NCBI GenBank assembly: GCA_035493835.1
Contig: DATJHO010000088.1
Location: 1-64,000 of the forward strand
From: DASZTU01 sp035493835
Lineage (GTDB): Bacteria > Pseudomonadota > Alphaproteobacteria > Rhizobiales > Devosiaceae
Direction of reading: 5' to 3'
DNA: 64,000 nt
Part shown: positions 60,137 to 64,000 of the stretch, piece by piece
How the letters are laid out: the number at the start of each line of letters is the position of its first letter
Position numbering within the stretch: position 1 is the first letter of the stretch
Made by a program: the position numbers and the translations under genes
The notes under the pieces: model-generated
What the model was told of the DNA's origin: nothing
The model's input: the letters and a program-made list of their open reading frames with translations, nothing else
Database searches by the model: none

Positions 60137-61116
60137 TTTCCGGCGCCCTGCTGACGGCCGTGAAGCGTCTCGCGATACCACTGCGGCTCGTAGGCGAGCG
60201 GGGCTTCCAGCCTGTCCTTGCGGCCGTGCCAGAAGTCGGTGCCGTTGACGAGGTAGCGCAGGCTGAGTTCCAGCGCCTGCCCGTACATGCTCTGGTTGAG
60301 GCCGTCGCGGCTGGCCGCTTCGATCGCCGACTGGCTGACGGAGCCGCCGGCGTGGATGGCCCTGGCCACTTCGATCATCGGATCGTCGTCGCGGTAGAAA
60401 TTGGTTTCGACGCCAAACTCCTCGATCAGCGCCGGATCGGGCGTGGTGAAGGCATCGATCCAGATCTGGGTGTCCAGGTATCGCGGCTGCATGTAGTCGA
60501 ATACGTGATCCTGCCAGGCGAGGAACGAGTTGTCGTCATAGGGCTGCGGCGGCTTGAAGGTGTGCGCCGACAGCAGCGCACGCTGGAACATCGTCCCCAC
60601 GAATTCCTCGAACACCTTGCCGACGGGGCCAAGTTCGTTGGAGAGGAAAAAGCGGGCGAACGGCTCCTCGCTGCCGTTGACGTACACCTTCTTGAACACA
60701 TGCACGTCGTAATAGGCCGAGCACTGCTGCACGCGGCGGGTATCGACCTCGTCTTCGTGCCCCCTGCCCTTCGGTGTTTGCTGCAGCACTTCGTGCGCAA
60801 GGTTCCATTCGGCTCCCGCATGGACGGAGAGCAACGGCTTGGCCACCGTATCGCACGCCTGATGGGTGATGCCGCCGACCGCCCAGGCGAGGCGGCGATC
60901 GATGACCGGATGCGCCTCCGGGGTGTTCCAACTGGCGCGCGCCAACTCGATCAGGGGCTGCATCCATTTGGAGCCGGCGCGCGTGCAGGCGCCGAGCCGA
61001 GCGATCTGGGGCTGGCGGCGGCAGGCTTCGACGAAGGCCGGTTCGATGCGCTGGTCGCGTTGCATCAGGCGCAGGCTGTCGTCGAAGACCGCCCAGTGGG
61101 TTAGCATGTCCGACAT
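60133..61116 (-). CDS. Uncharacterised protein, possible zinc-dependent phospholipase-C-fold enzyme
   Basis: This 327-residue protein has no signal peptide or membrane segment, so it is probably cytosolic. No family is recognised with certainty. A His near the N-terminus (LTHW, His7), His69 in AHPV, HxxxD (His85/Asp89 in GGITHQACD) and HxxxE (His99/Glu103) follow the order of metal ligands in zinc phospholipase C and its bacterial relatives. The rest is helical and aromatic-rich. It lies between the binding-protein and permease genes and overlaps the permease start (ATGA), so it is an integral part of the importer operon. It may act on the imported substrate. Confidence 0.72.
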   Translation of the reverse strand: MSDMLTHWAVFDDSLRLMQRDQRIEPAFVEACRRQPQIARLGACTRAGSKWMQPLIELARASWNTPEAHPVIDRRLAWAVGGITHQACDTVAKPLLSVHAGAEWNLAHEVLQQTPKGRGHEDEVDTRRVQQCSAYYDVHVFKKVYVNGSEEPFARFFLSNELGPVGKVFEEFVGTMFQRALLSAHTFKPPQPYDDNSFLAWQDHVFDYMQPRYLDTQIWIDAFTTPDPALIEEFGVETNFYRDDDPMIEVARAIHAGGSVSQSAIEAASRDGLNQSMYGQALELSLRYLVNGTDFWHGRKDRLEAPLAYEPQWYRETLHGRQQGAGK

Positions 61117-61148
61117 TTCGGCTGTCCTTACATATCCGTATCACGCCT

Positions 61149-61178
61149 GTCCGCTCCGGCGGGCTCGCCGGGGCGGAC
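61149..61178 (-). terminator. Hairpin after the binding-protein gene
   Basis: On the minus strand the 13-base arms GTCCGCCCCGGCG and CGCCGGAGCGGAC pair with one mismatch around AGCC. The hairpin lies in the 74-base gap between the binding-protein stop (61191) and the next gene (starts 61116). No T-tract follows, suggesting mRNA stabilisation or partial termination. Confidence 0.65.
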
Positions 61179-61190
61179 TTGCCGTCGGGC

Positions 61191-63116
61191 TCAATTCTTG
61201 ATGGACCACTGCGCCGGTGTGCTGGGGCCCGGATAGGCGAAGGTCCAGCTGTTGATCACCTCCTGCGGCTCGACATTGTGCAGGCGGGCGGTGTGCAAAC
61301 CATAGCCGGGGATGGGCAGGCCGATGCCCATGGACATGAAGTTGTCCTTGGCCACGGCCAGCAACTGTCGGAAATAATCCTTCTGCTGCTTCGGATCGGC
61401 GGTGCCCTGCATCTTGTCGAAGAGGTCGAGGCCGCGCTGCAGGAAGGGCGGGGGCGGCTCCTGGTCGGGGCCCTGCTTCAGCTGGTAGTTGATCCAGCCG
61501 GTCCCCCAGGCCGCGTCGGGATGCAGCGGGATATAGGCGCGCGGGAACAAGAAGGCGTCGATCATGCCACCATCACCGTCCTCGATGATGCCGTCATGCT
61601 GGTTGTTATTGCGCTGGTTGAGATAGGCCGATTTCTCCATCACGCGGAAATCGACATTGACGCCGACATCCTTCCAATAGCCGACCAGGAGCGGCGCCAG
61701 ATCGACATAGGGCTGACGATCGCCGCGCACCGTCATGACGAAGGAGAGTTCCTTGCCGTCCGGGGTGAGGCGCCAGCCATTGGCGTCGCGCTTGTCGTAG
61801 CCGGCCTCGTCGAGCATCTTGTTGGCAAGGTCGGGATCGAACTTGGTGTACTGCTTGGCCATCTCCTCATTGTAGAACTCGGATTCCGGCCGCGGCGCGA
61901 TCTGGTAGGGCTCGCCCTGCCCGGCGAAGATCAGATCGATGATCTCCTGCCGATTGATCGCGTAGCTCAGGGCAATGCGGAATTGCTTGTCGCGGAACGC
62001 CGCCCGTACCGCCGGATTGCGATCGGTCTCGTTGAGGTGGAGGGTCACATAGCTGGGCGCGGCGTCGACGATCTTGAAGAATTCAAGGTTGTTGCGCTTC
62101 TGGTTCTCGACGAACACTGCCTTGTTGGGCAGCGTGTTGATGTAGCGCCCGATATAGTCGACTTCGCCATTGAGCGCCTTGAGCAGCATCACCTCCTTGT
62201 CGCCCACGATCTGGTTGTCGATCTTGTCGATGTAGGGAAGCTGGTTGCCCGCGGGATCGACTTTCCAGAAGTAGGGATTGCGCTCCAGGGTGAAGTTCTG
62301 GGTGTCGGTAATGGGGGTGACGACGCGCCAGGGGAACAGCGTCGGCTTTTCCGGGTTGAACCAGGCGTTCATCTTCTTGTTGAAGCGATCGGCCCAGTCC
62401 TGGAAGCCCTGCGCCTTTGCTTCCTTGTCGGCATCGGGATTGAAGTCGATGTGAAACTGACGGAGGTAGTGCTCGGGGAAATTGGTGAGCGCCTCGCCGT
62501 CCGGCGTCGCCAATTGGTAGAGCAGCAGGGCCTTGGGCCGCTCGAAGCTCAGGCGAACGGTGTTGTCGTCCGGCGTCTCCACCTTGAGCTTGTCGGCCGG
62601 ATCGATGAAGCGCGGACGATAATTCGGATCGACAGCCTTGTTGAATTGCGCATGCGCGAACCAGAACGCCACGTCATGCGAGGTGAAGGGCTGGCCGTCT
62701 GACCATTTTACCCCCTTGCGCAGCGTAAAGGTGTAGACCCGCGCATCATCGGAAACCGTCCAGCTCGCGGCAAGATCCGGCTCGACGTTCTCGACCTTGT
62801 GGTCCCAGCGCACCAGACCATCGTAACCGAGGAAGGTCTGTACCCAGGAGACATCGCTCGCGCCGGTGAACAGCATGCGCAGCGTACCGCCATAGTTCAT
62901 CACGCCGTCGACGGGCTTCACCACAAGCGGATTGTCTCCGACACGTTGCGCTACCGGCGGCAGTTCGCCCGCTGCCACCAGCTTCTCCAAGATCGGGGAC
63001 TGGCCCGTTGCGCTGGCCGCGACGGCGCTGCCGCCCCCCAGCGCGAAGGCGCCCGCCGTCAACAGTACCAGAACTCGCGAAGCGGCGTTCCACCGCGACA
63101 ATAAGGCTGTCGTCAC
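61191..63116 (-). CDS. Peptide/oligosaccharide-type ABC importer, binding protein (SBP_bac_5)
   Basis: This 641-residue binding protein has a signal peptide (about 1-33) and the family 5 core with YDGLVRWDHKVENVEPDLAASW, FTLRKGVKWSDGQPFTSHDVAFW and IALSYAINRQEIIDLIFAG. Members bind peptides, nickel, or plant oligosaccharides. The long form (over 600 residues) and the neighbouring sugar-type genes favour an oligosaccharide or glycoside, which is inference. The start is GTG at 63116 with GGAGG 8 bases upstream. It heads the minus-strand operon. Confidence 0.92.
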   Translation of the reverse strand: MTTALLSRWNAASRVLVLLTAGAFALGGGSAVAASATGQSPILEKLVAAGELPPVAQRVGDNPLVVKPVDGVMNYGGTLRMLFTGASDVSWVQTFLGYDGLVRWDHKVENVEPDLAASWTVSDDARVYTFTLRKGVKWSDGQPFTSHDVAFWFAHAQFNKAVDPNYRPRFIDPADKLKVETPDDNTVRLSFERPKALLLYQLATPDGEALTNFPEHYLRQFHIDFNPDADKEAKAQGFQDWADRFNKKMNAWFNPEKPTLFPWRVVTPITDTQNFTLERNPYFWKVDPAGNQLPYIDKIDNQIVGDKEVMLLKALNGEVDYIGRYINTLPNKAVFVENQKRNNLEFFKIVDAAPSYVTLHLNETDRNPAVRAAFRDKQFRIALSYAINRQEIIDLIFAGQGEPYQIAPRPESEFYNEEMAKQYTKFDPDLANKMLDEAGYDKRDANGWRLTPDGKELSFVMTVRGDRQPYVDLAPLLVGYWKDVGVNVDFRVMEKSAYLNQRNNNQHDGIIEDGDGGMIDAFLFPRAYIPLHPDAAWGTGWINYQLKQGPDQEPPPPFLQRGLDLFDKMQGTADPKQQKDYFRQLLAVAKDNFMSMGIGLPIPGYGLHTARLHNVEPQEVINSWTFAYPGPSTPAQWSIKN

Positions 63117-63221
63117 AGTCTTTCCTCCCGTTCGTCCTCAACGCGTCGGCCGTTGCGGCAATGTTCCCTGCCGTCGTCGTCGGTGCGCGTCAGGACATTG
63201 CAACCCTCGGCTTGATGTGTC

Positions 63222-63236
63222 AATCCACAATGGATT
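63222..63236. promoter_or_regulatory. Inverted repeat in the divergent region, possible GntR operator
   Basis: AATCCACAATGGATT has perfect 6-bp arms around CAA and lies in the low-GC part of the 203-base region between the binding-protein gene (minus) and the enolase-superfamily gene (plus). ATGTAAAATGTA follows as a short direct repeat at 63237-63248. The regulator encoded at 55083-55796 is the natural candidate to bind here. Confidence 0.45.
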
Positions 63237-63319
63237 ATGTAAAATGTATTCCGCCGCATTGAGCGGCGCATCGATGCGGGCCGACCGAAAAACCCCGCCG
63301 GAAACTGGAGAGGACCGAA

Positions 63320-64000
63320 ATGGAAGCTGTACTCAGCGCAGAGCCGTTCGCCAGCGCGAAGGGCGATTTGAAGATCACGCGGGTAAGCGCTCGCGAGTAT
63401 CGCTGGAAGCGCGATGTGCCGATCAGCAACGGGCTGCATACCTATGCCCACCACGACGTCAGCTTCGTTCAGGTCGAAACCGATGCTGGCATCACGGGCT
63501 ACGGCGTCGGCAGGCCCAAGGCCGCCGAGCGCGCGTTCCGCAGCGAGTTCGGAAACGCGATCGTTGGCCGCGACCCGCTGATGATCGAAGCCATATGGAA
63601 GGATCTGTGGTCGCCCAAGCTGCACGGACGCCGGGGCATGGAAACCCGCGCCCTATCCGGCATCGACATGGCCTTGTGGGACATCCGCTGCAAAGTCGCA
63701 GGGATGCCGCTCTACAAGTTGGCCGGCGGCTATCGCCGCAACGTTCCGGTCTACACGGCCGGCGGTTATTACGCGCCGGGAAAAGGGCTGAAGGAGCTGC
63801 AACAGGAGATGGTGGGCTACGTCGAGCTCGGCTCACGTGCCGTGAAGATGAAGGTTGGCGCCGTTTCGATCACCGAGGACGTGGAGCGCGTCCGCGCCGT
63901 CCGTGCCGCCCTGGGCCCGGACATCAAGCTGATGGTGGACGCCAACTGCGCCTATCGTTCCTACCAGGCCATCAGCCTCGCGCGGCGAATCGAAGATCAG
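63320..64000 (+). CDS. Enolase-superfamily enzyme, mandelate racemase/dehydratase-like (3' end outside window)
   Basis: The first 227 codons are present. The capping domain (about 15-135) contains RKAA-like VGRPKAAERAF, and the barrel starts with the KxK catalytic motif AVKMKVG and the first metal ligand Asp in MVDANCAY. KxK plus DxN is the mandelate-racemase subgroup signature, unlike the galactonate-dehydratase-type enzyme at the other end of the window. AGAGGA lies about 5 bases upstream of the ATG. It is divergent from the importer operon and probably acts on a sugar acid released from the imported substrate. Confidence 0.87.
   Translation, partial: MEAVLSAEPFASAKGDLKITRVSAREYRWKRDVPISNGLHTYAHHDVSFVQVETDAGITGYGVGRPKAAERAFRSEFGNAIVGRDPLMIEAIWKDLWSPKLHGRRGMETRALSGIDMALWDIRCKVAGMPLYKLAGGYRRNVPVYTAGGYYAPGKGLKELQQEMVGYVELGSRAVKMKVGAVSITEDVERVRAVRAALGPDIKLMVDANCAYRSYQAISLARRIEDQ

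Overview
The window is high-GC, gene-dense bacterial DNA. Twin-arginine-type binding proteins, FCD-type GntR regulators, a DUF1150-like small protein, REP-like palindromes (CCTTCTCCC...GGGAGAAGG and GTCATTCCTGCG types) and a trifunctional kinase of the rhizobial kind all point to an alphaproteobacterium of the Hyphomicrobiales (Rhizobiales). A Devosia-like genome would fit, but the genus is inference. No rRNA, tRNA, phage, IS element or CRISPR array was seen.

The dominant theme is scavenging: six ABC importers of six different classes lie within 64 kb, most with a local regulator and catabolic enzymes. (1) 1-6009: an Fe/AEP-type importer plus a galactonate-dehydratase-like enzyme, divergent from a GntR regulator, with a perfect 18-bp palindrome between them. 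(2) 6264-11849: a polar amino-acid importer, a RidA protein, an IclR regulator and a D-threonine-aldolase/D-serine-dehydratase-like PLP enzyme, closed by a strong hairpin. (3) 11869-16592: SDR, AraC regulator, ornithine-cyclodeaminase-like protein, second SDR, epimerase. (4) 17281-21485: a CUT1 sugar-type importer, followed on the other strand by a second D-threonine-aldolase-like enzyme and an M81 (MlrC-like) metallopeptidase. (5) 24588-28437: a HypT-like LysR regulator, an aldehyde dehydrogenase and an amidohydrolase. (6) 30463-36023: a ribose-type importer co-transcribed with a metallo-beta-lactamase-fold lactonase, divergent from a LacI regulator with a LacI-type operator.

36027-40763 holds a probable periplasmic sulfur-handling locus: a double-rhodanese sulfurtransferase, a YeeE/YedE transporter, a translationally coupled secreted protein made of x-P-C-A-A-x hexapeptide repeats, and a DUF6969-like protein. 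It is divergent from a CPEC thioredoxin and CcdA. This is the most novel-looking part of the window.

40776-45639 is partly decayed. A C-terminal relic of a HlyD-type secretion adaptor and a frameshifted permease fragment precede a polyamine-type importer that has a binding protein and two permeases but no ATPase, followed by a class V aminotransferase. 45679-53428 encodes two histidine kinases on the minus strand with no response regulator beside them: an 1839-residue pseudokinase/AAA/GAF/PAS/HK protein and a 667-residue DUF4118/PAS/PAS/HK protein. 53883-64000 contains a dipeptide/oligosaccharide-type importer operon with a GntR regulator, a DUF4432 aldose-epimerase-like protein and a possible zinc phospholipase-C-fold protein, divergent from a second enolase-superfamily enzyme.

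A recurrent architectural feature is a strong hairpin, or in one case a REP cluster, directly after the binding-protein gene in four of the six importer operons. It probably raises binding protein output over the membrane components.
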